From assembly GCA_038144195.1 (NCBI GenBank), contig JAYQNH010000002.1, positions 1,178,001-1,242,000 of the forward strand: a stretch of DNA of 64,000 bases, given 5' to 3'. The position numbers and the translations under genes are program-made. Origin of the DNA: VMDJ01 sp038144195 (GTDB lineage Bacteria > Pseudomonadota > Gammaproteobacteria > Chromatiales > Chromatiaceae). Below, one piece after another: positions 19,155-28,093 of this stretch (within the stretch, counting starts at the first letter, position 1; each line of letters opens with the position of its first letter). The notes beneath the pieces are model-generated. The model had not been told where the DNA came from and did no database searches. It saw only the letters and a list, made by a program, of their open reading frames with translations.

Positions 19155-19898
19155 ATGATGCGATTTGATGTCATCACGCTGTTTCCAGAGATGTTTGATG
19201 CGATTCGCTTGGGGATAACCGGGCGTGCAATCGACAAAGGACTAGCGGAGCTAGTGCTTTGGAACCCTCGAGACTATACCGAGGATGTGCATCAAACCGT
19301 TGATGATCGTCCCTATGGCGGTGGCCCTGGGATGGTGATGAAGGTGGAACCTTTGCTTGCCGCGATTCAAGCCGCGAAAGCTCAAAGCCCAACTTCAAAA
19401 GTGATTTACCTGTCACCGCAGGGTCAGCGCTTTGTTCAAGCGACGGCAACAGCGGCGACACAAACGGGCGGCATCATCTTGATTGCTGGACGTTATGAAG
19501 GCATCGATGAACGAGTGATTCACTCTTTTGTTGATGAAGAATGGTCACTCGGAGACTTTGTGTTATCCGGGGGAGAGCTGCCAGCGATGGTGGTGATCGA
19601 CAGCATGATTCGTTTGTTACCTGGTGCGCTAGGTCATGCCGAATCAGCCGAGCAAGACTCTTTTAGTGATGGCTTGCTGGACTGTCCGCATTACACGCGG
19701 CCAGAAAACATCTTGGATCAAGATGTACCATCGGTGTTGTTGTCAGGAGATCATGAAAAGATTCGACTTTGGCGTTTACAACAAGCGTTAGGGCGGACTT
19801 GGTTGAGACGACCTGATTTATTAGAGGGTCGAGAGCTCAACAAACAAGAGCAAGAATTGCTCGACGAATTTAAGCAAGCCCATCAGGGTGAGCAGTGA
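19155..19898 (+). CDS. trmD: tRNA (guanine37-N1)-methyltransferase
   Basis: TrmD methylates G37 of tRNAs with SAM, which prevents +1 frameshifting. The 247-aa protein has the opening M-R-F-D-V-I-T-L-F-P-E-M-F, the Y-G-G-G-P-G-M-V-M-K motif at about 54-63, the trefoil-knot SAM site G-R-Y-E-G-I-D-E-R-V and L-S-G-G-E-L-P-A. The start could be either of two tandem ATGs (19155 or 19158). It is intact. Confidence 0.97.
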   Translation: MMRFDVITLFPEMFDAIRLGITGRAIDKGLAELVLWNPRDYTEDVHQTVDDRPYGGGPGMVMKVEPLLAAIQAAKAQSPTSKVIYLSPQGQRFVQATATAATQTGGIILIAGRYEGIDERVIHSFVDEEWSLGDFVLSGGELPAMVVIDSMIRLLPGALGHAESAEQDSFSDGLLDCPHYTRPENILDQDVPSVLLSGDHEKIRLWRLQQALGRTWLRRPDLLEGRELNKQEQELLDEFKQAHQGEQ

Positions 19899-19948
19899 AC
19901 TGAATCGTGCCGTGAGGCACCATGGCTAAATAAGCAGGAGCAAGGGCG

Positions 19949-20302
19949 ATGAGCAACATCATCCAGGAACTCGAAGCAGAACAAATGGGCAAAGAGATGC
20001 CTACTTTTGGTCCAGGCGACACTGTTGTCGTTCAAGTTAAAGTTAAAGAAGGTGACCGTGAGCGTTTGCAGGCATACGAAGGTGTTTGTATTGCAAAGCG
20101 TAACCGTGGTCTGAACTCATCTTTCACTGTTCGTAAGATCTCTCACGGTGAAGGCGTTGAGCGTGTATTCCAAACTTACAGCCCAGCGGTTGACTCAGTA
20201 GAAGTTAAGCGTCGTGGTGATGTTCGTCGTGCGAAGTTGTACTACTTGCGCGGCTTGACCGGTAAGGCAGCTCGTATCAAAGAGAAGGTTGGTAAGAAGT
20301 AA
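19949..20302 (+). CDS. rplS: 50S ribosomal protein L19
   Basis: L19 lies at the 30S-50S interface. The 117-aa protein shows F-G-P-G-D-T-V-V-V-Q-V-K-V-K-E-G and R-K-I-S-H-G-E-G-V-E-R-V-F and has the normal length. It is last in the operon, followed by a strong terminator. Confidence 0.97.
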   Translation: MSNIIQELEAEQMGKEMPTFGPGDTVVVQVKVKEGDRERLQAYEGVCIAKRNRGLNSSFTVRKISHGEGVERVFQTYSPAVDSVEVKRRGDVRRAKLYYLRGLTGKAARIKEKVGKK

Positions 20303-20327
20303 TCTACCGCTCATCTCTGAGACAAAT

Positions 20328-20364
20328 AAAAAGCCGATCTGTACTCGCAGGTCGGCTTTTTTGT
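20328..20364 (+). terminator. Terminator of the rpsP-rplS operon
   Basis: AAAAGCCGATCT pairs with AGGTCGGCTTTT (one G:T pair) around an 8-nt loop and runs into a T tract. Confidence 0.85.
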
Positions 20365-20378
20365 TGTAAGTTGTGCCT

Positions 20379-21813
20379 ATGACTGAAACCTTTTACTGGC
20401 ATGACTATGAAACCTGGGGAGCTGATCCGAGTCGAGATCGCGCCTCACAGTTTGCAGGTCTACGCACTGATCTCGATCTCAATCCTATTGGCGAGCCGCT
20501 GGTTATCTATGCCAAACCGGCAGATGATTTCTTACCGCATCCCTGAGGCTTGTATGGTCACTGGGATCAGTCCGCAATTAGCGTTTGAGCAAGGTGCGCC
20601 AGAAGCGGATTTCTTCCGTTTCATTCATGAAGAGCTGAGCACGCCAGGCACCTGTGCATTGGGCTACAACACGCTTCGTTTTGACGACACCGTGACGCGC
20701 TTTGGCTTGTATCGAAACTTCTATGATCCGTATGAGCGTGAATACGCCAATGGGAATTCACGCTGGGACTTGATTGATGTTGTTCGATTAACCCGTGCAT
20801 TGCGACCTGAAGGTATTAACTGGCCAACCAAAGACGATGGTTCAAACAGTTTTCGTTTGGAAGATCTCACCGCAGCGAATGAGATAGAGCACGCCGGTGC
20901 TCACGATGCCTTGGTCGATGTAAAAGCGACAATCGCTTTAGCTAAGTTATTGAAACAAGCACAACCCAAGTTGTTTGATTATGTTTTCACGCATCGCGAT
21001 AAACATTCGATCAATACACTACTAGATGTGGTGAACCCAAAGCCAGTTGTGCATAGCTCGATGCGTTTTCCAGCACGCTTGGGTTGTATTGCCAGTTTGC
21101 TGCCACTGATTCGTCATCCGAAGAATCCTAATCAAGTGATCACCTATGATCTGCGTGTGGATCCAACACCCTTATTTGAATGCGATGTCGATGAGCTGAA
21201 AGCCCGGCTTTATACCCGTACAGAAGATTTACCAGAAGGTGTTGAGCGGATAGCGTTAAAAGGTATTCGAGTGAATCAGGCGCCGGTTGTTGTGCCAATC
21301 AATACATTAACTGATCAAGCACGTGAGCAATGGGATTTGGATCTTGAGCGTGAACAAAAGCATATCGAATTGCTACTGAACAATAAAGCGTTATGGCAAA
21401 AGAAACTCGAAGCACTTTATGCGGGTGACGACTTTGTAGGTGATACAGATCCTGACTTCAATTTATACGGTGGCTTTATTGGAGCAGGTGACAAACGGTT
21501 AGCGAAGCAGCTTCACCTTACGCACCCAGAAGAACTAGCAAGTAGTACCTTTCCTTTTGAGGATGCCCGTTGGCGCGAATTGGTATGGCGGTATCGTGCG
21601 CGTAATTGGCCCGAACTACTCAGTACAAATGAAAAAGCCCAATGGGATGAGTTTCGTCGTCAGCGAATTCAAGAGGGGGGAGCGACAGGCCCCAGTCTTA
21701 AGGAGTACCGCAAAACTTTATCTAAGATGGTGATTGATCCGGCGTTGTCGGAACAACAACGCCAGCTTGTTGACCAGCTTCTCGAGTGGCCGACACAGAT
21801 CGGGATTGATTAG
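20379..21813 (+). CDS. sbcB: Exodeoxyribonuclease I (one frame break)
   Basis: SbcB is a processive 3'-5' single-strand DNA exonuclease of recombination and mismatch repair. The ATG at 20379 opens F-Y-W-H-D-Y-E-T-W-G, with the DEDD Asp/Glu pair, then P-L-V-I-Y-A-K-P-A-D-D-F-L-P-H-P. The frame breaks at about 20542 (CCC for CC) and resumes with E-A-C-M-V-T-G-I-S-P. Later motifs include G-Y-N-T-L-R-F-D-D and A-H-D-A-L-V-D-V. The corrected length is about 477 aa, matching the family. It overlaps the convergent downstream gene by 4 bp. Confidence 0.93.
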
Positions 21814-22094
21814 TCTTTAATCCAGCCTTGTAGCGCTTCGATCAGTTGCTGAGCTTGATCTGGGCTTGAGATATTGAACTTAGATTTCTGCTGATATTCG
21901 CCATTGCGCTTCTGGTAGCGGCGAATCGAGTATTTGTCTTTGCTGTATTCCTCTTTGCTCGGAACCCAATCTTGGTAACGAAACAGAATAGTGGTCCAAG
22001 CGCCTTTTGAGAGGATCTTTTTATCCAGTTCTTTAACGGTATCGATACCGCCTTCGTTCCAGTTGATCGTCAATTCATCAGGGGTGCTGGCCAT
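21810..22094 (-). CDS. Conserved hypothetical protein, 94 aa
   Basis: A small acidic/basic mixed protein with a tyrosine- and lysine-rich centre (K-Y-S-I-R-R-Y-Q-K-R-N-G-E-Y) and the segment G-A-W-T-T-I-L-F-R-Y-Q-D-W. The clean ATG, normal codon use and tight packing against sbcB argue that it is real. I recognise a recurring gammaproteobacterial small-protein pattern but no named family. No signal peptide, membrane segment or cysteine is present. Confidence 0.7.
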   Translation of the reverse strand: MASTPDELTINWNEGGIDTVKELDKKILSKGAWTTILFRYQDWVPSKEEYSKDKYSIRRYQKRNGEYQQKSKFNISSPDQAQQLIEALQGWIKD

Positions 22095-22158
22095 TTACTG
22101 CTCCGTGTCTAAAACAAATTATCTACAGCAAATGATACCGCAGCAGGGCAGTTAACGC

Positions 22159-22794
22159 TTATTCAGAAGCGCCGTTTTTGAGGAGAAAAGTGACCAGTTC
22201 AGTGTTCTTTTGTTGTTTCGCGACTGCTAGAGGAGAAAGGCCAGTTTTACTAGTTTGATTCACTGAAGCACCTTGGTTGACCAAGTGGTGGGCAAGTCGG
22301 TGGTTGTTATGACGAATCGCGATAATCAAAGAGGTGTCACCAGTGGCATCTTGGGTATCAAGGTTGGCACCTTGCTCGATCAAGAATTTAACTGAATCAC
22401 GGTCATAGCCATCTTGTTGGGCCAGTCTTAAGAGTGTGCTATCGGGATTAATCTGAGCGCCGCGTTTGATCATTAGTTCAGCAATTTGAATGCGACCATT
22501 CAAGACAGCGAGTTCAATCGCGCTGTCGCCTTGTTGGTTGCGAAGATTGATATCTGATGAGGCATCGAGAATCGCTTTTGAGATAACAAAGCGACCTAGG
22601 CTGACTGCTTCATGAAGAGCATAGCTTCCGTTTGGAAATGCAGCGTTGAGATCAGTGCCCCAATGCAAGTGACGTTCTACCTGTTCGAGGTCACCACGTT
22701 GCACGGCAAGGTAAAGCGATACGCTTGGCTTGTCAGGTGCGGAACACCCGACAAGCGCAAGCAGAATAAGCTCAAGGCTTATCGATTTTTTCAT
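22159..22794 (-). CDS. Ankyrin-repeat lipoprotein
   Basis: The product (211 aa) starts with a lipoprotein signal (M-K-K-S-I-S-L-E-L-I-L-L-A-L-V-G-C) and then has about five ankyrin repeats. Repeat hallmarks include G-S-Y-A-L-H-E-A-V, G-D-S-A-I-E-L-A-V-L-N-G-R, G-D-T-S-L-I-I-A-I-R and G-L-S-P-L-A-V-A. Ankyrin stacks bind proteins; the partner is unknown. It lies 19 bp after the secreted rhodanese gene, so a periplasmic partnership with it is possible. Confidence 0.82.
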   Translation of the reverse strand: MKKSISLELILLALVGCSAPDKPSVSLYLAVQRGDLEQVERHLHWGTDLNAAFPNGSYALHEAVSLGRFVISKAILDASSDINLRNQQGDSAIELAVLNGRIQIAELMIKRGAQINPDSTLLRLAQQDGYDRDSVKFLIEQGANLDTQDATGDTSLIIAIRHNNHRLAHHLVNQGASVNQTSKTGLSPLAVAKQQKNTELVTFLLKNGASE

Positions 22795-22813
22795 CAGTTT
22801 GGCTTGATGCTGG

Positions 22814-23452
22814 TTAATCCCAGTACCTCCCAGTTTGCATACCACCGCGATACCATTTTAACTTACTTGGTGGGTAGCCAATGCGCAGTAATGACTTGAT
22901 GTTCGTAGGGGCTTGTCCACACCAAACACCATTACAGAAGAGCACCAAGGTTTTTGCATTACTGAAATTCCAAAATTCAGCGGTACGTTGGGCGCCAAAT
23001 TCATCTTCCAGAATTTCAGCAATCGATTCTTCGCTATTCGCTTTCATGCTGAGCTTTTTGTAGTGGAGGTTAACGCTACCTGGAATGGTCCCGCGCTCAA
23101 GCCAATCGGCGCCGCGAGAATCAATAACCAACACGTTATCGTCACCTTCACCAACACGCTTTAGGTAATCAATCATGTCGAGCTCATCGATGGTTTGAAC
23201 ACCGTCAGCTAAATGGATCGGCTGAATACAGAATGGTGGACAAGGACGCGAGGTCAGCTGGAATTTTGGGTGAATGGTGTTATTGGTATTTTGATTACGT
23301 TGAATCGTTACAGTCACACCATTGTGTTTGGTTTCGGCTGATTTCATCGAGCGCGTGATATTAACTTCTTTACCACCGCTACCTTCTTCAGCAAACGTTG
23401 GTGTTGCTAAGGCAGTGATTGCTGCCATCAAAATAAGTTTTGTCAGTTTCAT
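22814..23452 (-). CDS. Secreted rhodanese-like protein, CxxxxCG loop
   Basis: The 212-aa protein has a signal peptide (M-K-L-T-K-L-I-L-M-A-A-I-T-A-L-A-T-P-T-F-A), a middle linker with P-C-P-P-F-C, and a C-terminal rhodanese domain. Its active-site loop F-C-N-G-V-W-C-G-Q lies near residue 175, and the ending W-Y-R-G-G-M-Q is typical. The C-N-x-x-W-C-G loop resembles rhodaneses linked with quinoprotein systems. The P-C-P-P-F-C motif upstream could be a second redox site. It is cotranscribed with the ankyrin lipoprotein. Confidence 0.8.
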   Translation of the reverse strand: MKLTKLILMAAITALATPTFAEEGSGGKEVNITRSMKSAETKHNGVTVTIQRNQNTNNTIHPKFQLTSRPCPPFCIQPIHLADGVQTIDELDMIDYLKRVGEGDDNVLVIDSRGADWLERGTIPGSVNLHYKKLSMKANSEESIAEILEDEFGAQRTAEFWNFSNAKTLVLFCNGVWCGQAPTNIKSLLRIGYPPSKLKWYRGGMQTGRYWD

Positions 23453-23554
23453 GAGGCCTCCTAAGGTATTTTTGTTTTAGCCATCATAGCTAAAAGCTGC
23501 AATCCATGCGAAACAGGCTGATACACTAACGCTCACTTAGATAAGGTGTGATTC

Positions 23555-23932
23555 ATGCTGACAAAAATTGCCTTTACCCTTGCGGTTGTTATCGGTGTTC
23601 TCTGGTTTGCGCGACGCAGTCGTCAGCGCGTGGTGAATAATCCTGTACCAGCCGTCAATCAGAGTGGTGGTTTCCCGATTGGTTGGTTAGCGACTGGGGT
23701 TGTGGCCCTGATGATTATTGCTGGTGGTTGGTTAATGTACGACCACTGGGAGAAGTCATCTGAGATGGTGTTTGTTCGAGTTGTCGATTCAGGTACCCAG
23801 AAGGTGACTGAGTACCGCGCGTATCGCGGTGATATTGAAGAGCGAGCCTTTGTGACGGTTGATAATGTGTCTGTAACCCTCGCTACAACAGAGCGCTTAG
23901 AAACCTCTACAAAGCCTCTAGACCAAAATTAA
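23555..23932 (+). CDS. Hypothetical two-TM membrane protein
   Basis: The 125-aa protein has one hydrophobic segment at the N terminus (about 4-19) and a second around 45-63. A soluble domain of about 60 residues follows, beginning V-F-V-R-V-V-D-S-G-T-Q-K-V-T-E-Y. No known family is recognised. It starts divergently from the rhodanese gene and its last 26 bp overlap the convergent oxygenase gene. Confidence 0.62.
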   Translation: MLTKIAFTLAVVIGVLWFARRSRQRVVNNPVPAVNQSGGFPIGWLATGVVALMIIAGGWLMYDHWEKSSEMVFVRVVDSGTQKVTEYRAYRGDIEERAFVTVDNVSVTLATTERLETSTKPLDQN

Positions 23933-24401
23933 ACGCGACCGAAAGGCGTTGTTGGTCAGAGCGATTTTCTTCCACGGCATGCGCAAGTTTGGGTGAGAAG
24001 AGCACAAGCTTTCCTGCCTCTGGCATAACCCGCAAGGTGTCATCCCGATCAAAAAGCAGTAGATCGCCGCTGTTTTCTGGTGCGGTGATGTAATACACAC
24101 ACGAGAGTAATTCATCCTCTTCGTCGTGATTGTGTCGTGCGGTCTTATCGCCTGGTTGCATCGCGTTGAACCAAAACCCCATCTTTAGCTCTGTTTGTTG
24201 CAACAGGGTTTGAGCGGTGTGTTTCACCGCATCTGCTAATGGCTGAAACTCTGGGATCGCGCTGATATCGATATAGGTGTTCTCATAGCGACCAAGTTCA
24301 AGATGCGAATGACGACTGAACTGACCTTGAGCTTCGCGGTCATATGCTTTAAGGATAGATTGATTCAGCGCATCAAAATTCTCAAGCCATGCAATGGCCA
24401 A
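23907..24401 (-). CDS. Putative 2-oxoglutarate/Fe(II) oxygenase-like protein
   Basis: The 164-aa protein ends with the double-stranded beta-helix pattern of Fe(II)/2-oxoglutarate oxygenases. H-N-H-D-E-E-D supplies a His-x-Asp pair at about 107-110, then P-E-A-G-K-L-V-L-F-S-P-K-L-A-H-A-V-E supplies the distal His and a following basic region. It is similar in plan to the genes at 34325 and 38751. The substrate is unknown, and hydroxylation of a protein side chain is one possibility. Confidence 0.65.
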   Translation of the reverse strand: MAIAWLENFDALNQSILKAYDREAQGQFSRHSHLELGRYENTYIDISAIPEFQPLADAVKHTAQTLLQQTELKMGFWFNAMQPGDKTARHNHDEEDELLSCVYYITAPENSGDLLLFDRDDTLRVMPEAGKLVLFSPKLAHAVEENRSDQQRLSVAFNFGLEAL

Positions 24402-24479
24402 AGGTCCCTTTTTGTAACCTGAAAAGCGTATGACATCGTTTTCGGTGATAATGCTATTTAAGAAGATTTAGAGCATGCC

Positions 24480-25281
24480 ATGAACTTATTAGTAAGCCTA
24501 GCAGTTAGCGTTTTTTTATTCACAGCAAGTGCTGTGCAGGCAGCTGAGCCTGTTGAGAAGCTAAAGTATTTGGCGACTTATAAAGGCATCTTTACCTTAA
24601 GTGAGACCATCAATATCTGCGATGTCTCGCTGATTCAATCGCACGCATGAGCCTAAGGGTTATCAAGAGACACAAATGAATGTGAGCTCGGAGAAATACA
24701 GCTTTGTGGAGTCGCTGTTCCCGATTCGTTATCGCTTTACCTCTTGGCTGGAACCTTCACGGCAACAGACGTGGGTCTATGAGGTGTTTGAGCGTACTGG
24801 TGATAAAGATGCCAAGCATCATCTGGTTCGACTTGATCAAGAAGGAAAGGAATTTAAAAAGTCTGATGTTAAAGCGGCAGAGCAAGCGTTGCTTGATGGC
24901 TTAGAGGCAGGTGACTTTGATCAGCCTGATAAAACCGATTATCACATTCAATATGACCGATTAGGTTTGCTTCACGCACTGCGTGGTATGTCATTACAAG
25001 CAGGTCAAGAATTGCTTTTATCCGTGACTAACAGTAAAGAGTCCGCTGCGTTATCGATTGAAAGTGGAAACGGATAAAACCTTAGAGCTAATGGTCAGCA
25101 ATGGCCAGCATTAAAATTACGCTTTGAAAGCTTTAAACCTGATGATGCTGAGCTTGAAGAAGCAACGCATCGACCTATCTATATTTGGTTGTCGAACGAT
25201 GCCGATAAGATTCCCTTGCTAGCAGAAATGCGACATCGCTTTGGTTTGTTCCTTATTAGCTTATGTTGGTGGTTCAGCTAA
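24480..25281 (+). CDS. Secreted DUF3108-like protein (several frame breaks)
   Basis: An ATG at 24480 gives a signal peptide (M-N-L-L-V-S-L-A-V-S-V-F-L-F-T-A-S-A-V-Q-A) and a beta-rich start with Y-L-A-T-Y-K-G. The frame then breaks near 24645, again near 25060 (continuing P-L-R-Y-R-L-K-V-E-T-D-K) and again near 25108 (continuing L-K-L-R-F-E-S-F-K). The pieces are collinear with an exported beta-rich protein of the DUF3108 type. With at least three breaks in 800 bp it could be a true pseudogene, but the density fits the error pattern elsewhere. No function is known. Confidence 0.55.
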
Positions 25282-25289
25282 CCATCCAA

Positions 25290-26117
25290 TTACTGCAAAA
25301 GATTAACGATCGCATGTCCGTCTTTGGCGGTTAAAAAGTGCCCACCTTGTATTTGATAGGTCTGGTTCACTGAAGGATCAGCGAGTATCCAGCGTAAGTC
25401 CTGACTAACAGATTTCACAATCTGATCACCCATGTGATTTTCTCCACCCGTTCTGACGATGCTGATGTAGGAGATCGCCGGATGGGTTTGTTGGTTAAGC
25501 CAATATAAAAAGTTACCGGGACGAGGTGGTGTCAATTCGTTGATTAGCTGACGGCTGCGCATCAAGGTGCTGTAAAGATTATCACCGGTTGCACGGCGAA
25601 CAGCGAAACGTTCAATTGGGCTAAACATACCGCTTGGATTAAGTACGTCGAGCGCCTGAGCGGCGCGCAAGGTGCCGTTATGAGGTGTTGCGATCGTGAG
25701 TAAACGATTGACTGCTTGTGGTTTAGCGGTCACGACTAAATAACGTGCGACGACACCACCGGCAGAATGACCGATTAGTGTGATCGATTCATTGACATGC
25801 TGCTGGGTGATTTCATTGACAAAAGCATCTAGCCACTGAGCTTGTAAGCAATCGGTGCGGTGGAGGGCAGTCGAACCGTATAGCTTGCAGTTCGTTGGTC
25901 GCTCTTCTTTACCGCTATAGGCCACACTGGTGCCTTGAGCATAGTAGATACCCGTATAGGGATAACCACCTTTATCAACGATATGCATGATGCCTGGCTC
26001 AGTCCATGAGCGCTCCGAGCCTAAAAAACCATGAATAAAAACTAGAACATCTGCAAAAACTGCATGGCTTGAGAACAACAGTAATAAACCAATCAATTGT
26101 GTATGAATGCGTCGCAT
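25290..26117 (-). CDS. Secreted lipase-like alpha/beta-hydrolase
   Basis: The 275-aa protein has a signal peptide ending near S-H-A-V-F-A, the oxyanion segment V-F-I-H-G-F-L-G-S, and the nucleophile elbow I-G-H-S-A-G-G at about residue 118. T-I-A-T-P-H-N-G-T follows, as in triacylglycerol lipases. A conserved late Asp/His pair (G-D-Q-I-V and G-G-H) completes a plausible triad. Four Cys residues could form disulfides outside the cytoplasm. The substrate is unknown. Confidence 0.78.
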   Translation of the reverse strand: MRRIHTQLIGLLLLFSSHAVFADVLVFIHGFLGSERSWTEPGIMHIVDKGGYPYTGIYYAQGTSVAYSGKEERPTNCKLYGSTALHRTDCLQAQWLDAFVNEITQQHVNESITLIGHSAGGVVARYLVVTAKPQAVNRLLTIATPHNGTLRAAQALDVLNPSGMFSPIERFAVRRATGDNLYSTLMRSRQLINELTPPRPGNFLYWLNQQTHPAISYISIVRTGGENHMGDQIVKSVSQDLRWILADPSVNQTYQIQGGHFLTAKDGHAIVNLLQ

Positions 26118-26184
26118 AGCTAGTGTCCTAAAGGGTTTTGCGTTTATTCATTACTTAGTGCTTATCTAATGAAATTAGTTCTTT

Positions 26185-26226
26185 TTATTAGAACTTCTTC
26201 GTTAAAAATATAATTTATTAGAGCTT
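26185..26226 (+). repeat. Direct repeat flanking a TATAAT box
   Basis: TTATTAGAACTT (26185-26196) recurs as TTATTAGAGCTT (26215-26226), exactly 30 bp apart and on either side of a perfect TATAAT at 26209-26214. It lies in the 175-bp gap between divergent genes. A regulator operator is possible. Confidence 0.45.
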
Positions 26227-26292
26227 TTGTCATTCTCCGCTAAATTTATAAACAGGCCTGTCGGGCTTTATCTTCATAAGGGGGAGAGATAA

Positions 26293-26802
26293 ATGAAAAG
26301 ACGTATGTATTTTGTGTTGCCTAACTGTGTGGCAGCGAAAGAAACCGAAAACGATTTATTGCTCGCAAAAATCGATAATCACAATATTCACTTTATGGCA
26401 CATGACTCGGTTGATCTAGGCGATCTCAATCGTGCTAATTTTTTACAACGCTCTGACCTGATTCATGGTTGGGAGATGGGTTTGGTTGTCGGTGGTTTAA
26501 CCGGTGCCTTACTGGGCATGACGCTGCTTCAATTTGGTGTGTTTGCTGGTATGGGGTTAGGCGCTGTGCTTTTGATAGCGCTAGCCGGAGCCTTCATGGG
26601 GGCATGGTTCTCTGGGCTTGTTGCTATCAGCGTGCCGAACAGTCGTTTAAAACCCTTTGCTGCAGATCTTGATGCCGGAAAGGTCCTGTTAATGGTCGAT
26701 GTCTGTCCAGCAAGGGTCAGAGAGATCCGTAAACTGATGCAAAAGCGTCATCCAGAAGCAAGTGATGGCTCGGTCGATAGCCAACTGCCTGCTTTCCCCT
26801 AA
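26293..26802 (+). CDS. Small membrane protein with glycine-rich TM hairpin (DUF1269-like)
   Basis: The 169-aa protein has a soluble N-terminal part (Y-F-V-L-P-N-C-V-A-A-K-E-T ... I-H-F-M-A-H-D), then two closely spaced glycine-rich membrane segments at about 57-112, then a soluble tail with V-L-L-M-V-D-V-C-P. This plan resembles small stress-associated membrane proteins filed under DUF1269, but I am not certain of the family. It has a good ribosome site (GGGGGAGAG) and ends at a strong terminator. Confidence 0.65.
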   Translation: MKRRMYFVLPNCVAAKETENDLLLAKIDNHNIHFMAHDSVDLGDLNRANFLQRSDLIHGWEMGLVVGGLTGALLGMTLLQFGVFAGMGLGAVLLIALAGAFMGAWFSGLVAISVPNSRLKPFAADLDAGKVLLMVDVCPARVREIRKLMQKRHPEASDGSVDSQLPAFP

Positions 26803-26829
26803 GGTCGTAACGAAGTCAAGGTAGAGGCG

Positions 26830-26855
26830 AGCCGCCCTGAGGGGCGGCTTTTTAT
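26830..26855. terminator. Bidirectional terminator between convergent genes
   Basis: AGCCGCCC pairs with GGGCGGCT around a TGAG loop, followed by TTTTT. It sits between two convergent genes and can serve both. Confidence 0.8.
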
Positions 26856-27250
26856 TGCGCTATCCAGGTGCGCAGTTTGTGTTCTTGCTGACCACCAACA
26901 AGAACATCGACAACTGTATTGTTCTCAACCTTCACGATTGTCGGTGAGGTGCGAATACCAAGGTCTTTGCCAAAGGCATAGTGTTTTGCGATATCGACCT
27001 TGTGAAATTCAAAGCCTTCTTTGACTAACTTATCTACTAAGGGTGATAAAAATTTACAAGGCCCGCAATTCGGTGCAAAGCAATAAATAAAGTAACTGGC
27101 TTGCGAGGGTTCGAACGGAAGCTCTTTGGAGATGGCTTTTACCTCAAGCCCACTAATCGCTTTACTCGCCACATAGATATACCCAAGATAAACAAGCCAG
27201 GTGGTGCCCAGGCCTGCCGCGGTATACATAATCATGTGGTCGATATCCAT
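26852..27250 (-). CDS. Membrane-anchored thioredoxin-fold protein
   Basis: The 132-aa protein has one N-terminal membrane segment (about 8-30) and then a thioredoxin-like domain with the active site N-C-G-P-C-K at about residues 61-66 and the cis-proline region I-R-T-S-P-T-I-V. C-G-P-C is the classical reducing thioredoxin motif. The domain is short (about 90 aa). It probably faces the cytoplasm or periplasm as a thiol-disulfide exchanger; the direction cannot be read from the sequence. Confidence 0.78.
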   Translation of the reverse strand: MDIDHMIMYTAAGLGTTWLVYLGYIYVASKAISGLEVKAISKELPFEPSQASYFIYCFAPNCGPCKFLSPLVDKLVKEGFEFHKVDIAKHYAFGKDLGIRTSPTIVKVENNTVVDVLVGGQQEHKLRTWIAQ

Positions 27251-27288
27251 AGACGGACATTAGCGACTATTTTGGCGTATGCAAAGCC

Positions 27289-27591
27289 TTAGAGGTCTTT
27301 AAAAAGCGCTTCTGCTGCGGCTCTAAGTTCTTCTTCTGTAGGGCTATTCTGACTTTCTACTGAGCGTGCTATGGCTTTGAAGTAACCGCAGAAGTTACTG
27401 CGTTCTTTATCGCTCACGGGGTCTGCAACAGGCTCTTGGCATTGATTGGGTGCAGAGGTGCTGAAGTGCTCACAATTACGGCAGACCAACGTTGGTTTGC
27501 CGCAGGAAGAGCAGTAGTTGTCTCTGGCGTAATCGCCATCGCTAAGGGCATGGCCACAGTGCCAGCAGGTGCCACTTTGTTGATACGACAT
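27289..27591 (-). CDS. Small zinc-ribbon protein
   Basis: The 100-aa protein has three or four zinc-knuckle pairs in its first 60 residues: C-W-H-C-G, C-S-S-C-G, C-R-N-C and a later C-G-Y-F. The C-terminal helix (P-T-E-E-E-L-R-A-A-A-E-A-L-F) is acidic. Function unknown; such proteins often bind RNA or partner proteins. It is cleanly bounded. Confidence 0.68.
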   Translation of the reverse strand: MSYQQSGTCWHCGHALSDGDYARDNYCSSCGKPTLVCRNCEHFSTSAPNQCQEPVADPVSDKERSNFCGYFKAIARSVESQNSPTEEELRAAAEALFKDL

Positions 27592-27672
27592 CGTTGCTGC
27601 CTTGTTGGTTCAATCGTCGGTATGATGAGCCTATAACCTTCGCGGTGGCAAAGAAAGTTTTAAGGGTGTGTG

Positions 27673-28093
27673 ATGAGTTTTAAATTAGATGCACGATTAG
27701 AAAAAGATACGCATTGGATGGGTGATCTTCATCTATCTCGCGTCCTTCTGATGAACGATCGTCGTTATCCCTGGATTATCTTGGTGCCGATGCTTGAGGG
27801 CCTGAAAGAACTGACAGATTTATCAGAGGAGCAATCGGTCACTTTGCTGCAAGAATCGCGTGCTGTATCGCAATGGTTGATAGAGCAGGGTGGCGATAAG
27901 CTCAATGTGGGCGCTTTGGGAAATGTTGTCTCGCAGTTACATCTTCATCATGTGATGCGGAAAGTTGAATGATCCTGCATGGCCAGGACCTGTGTGGGGA
28001 CACTCGGCGGCTGAGCCTTATGCAGAAGATCAAATAAAAGCGCTGCAGCAGTCGCTGAAGATCGCTCTAAAGCTCGATATAAATCTCGATTAG
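27673..28093 (+). CDS. HIT-family protein (one frame break)
   Basis: HIT proteins hydrolyse dinucleoside polyphosphates or AMP conjugates. The chosen ATG (27673) follows a GTG. The first frame gives P-W-I-I-L-V-P-M-L-E and ends with the histidine triad region Q-L-H-L-H-H. The frame breaks at about 27968 and continues N-D-P-A-W-P-G-P-V-W-G-H-S, which is normal for this subfamily. The corrected length is about 139 aa. The end overlaps the convergent GIY-YIG gene by 4 bp. Confidence 0.82.
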
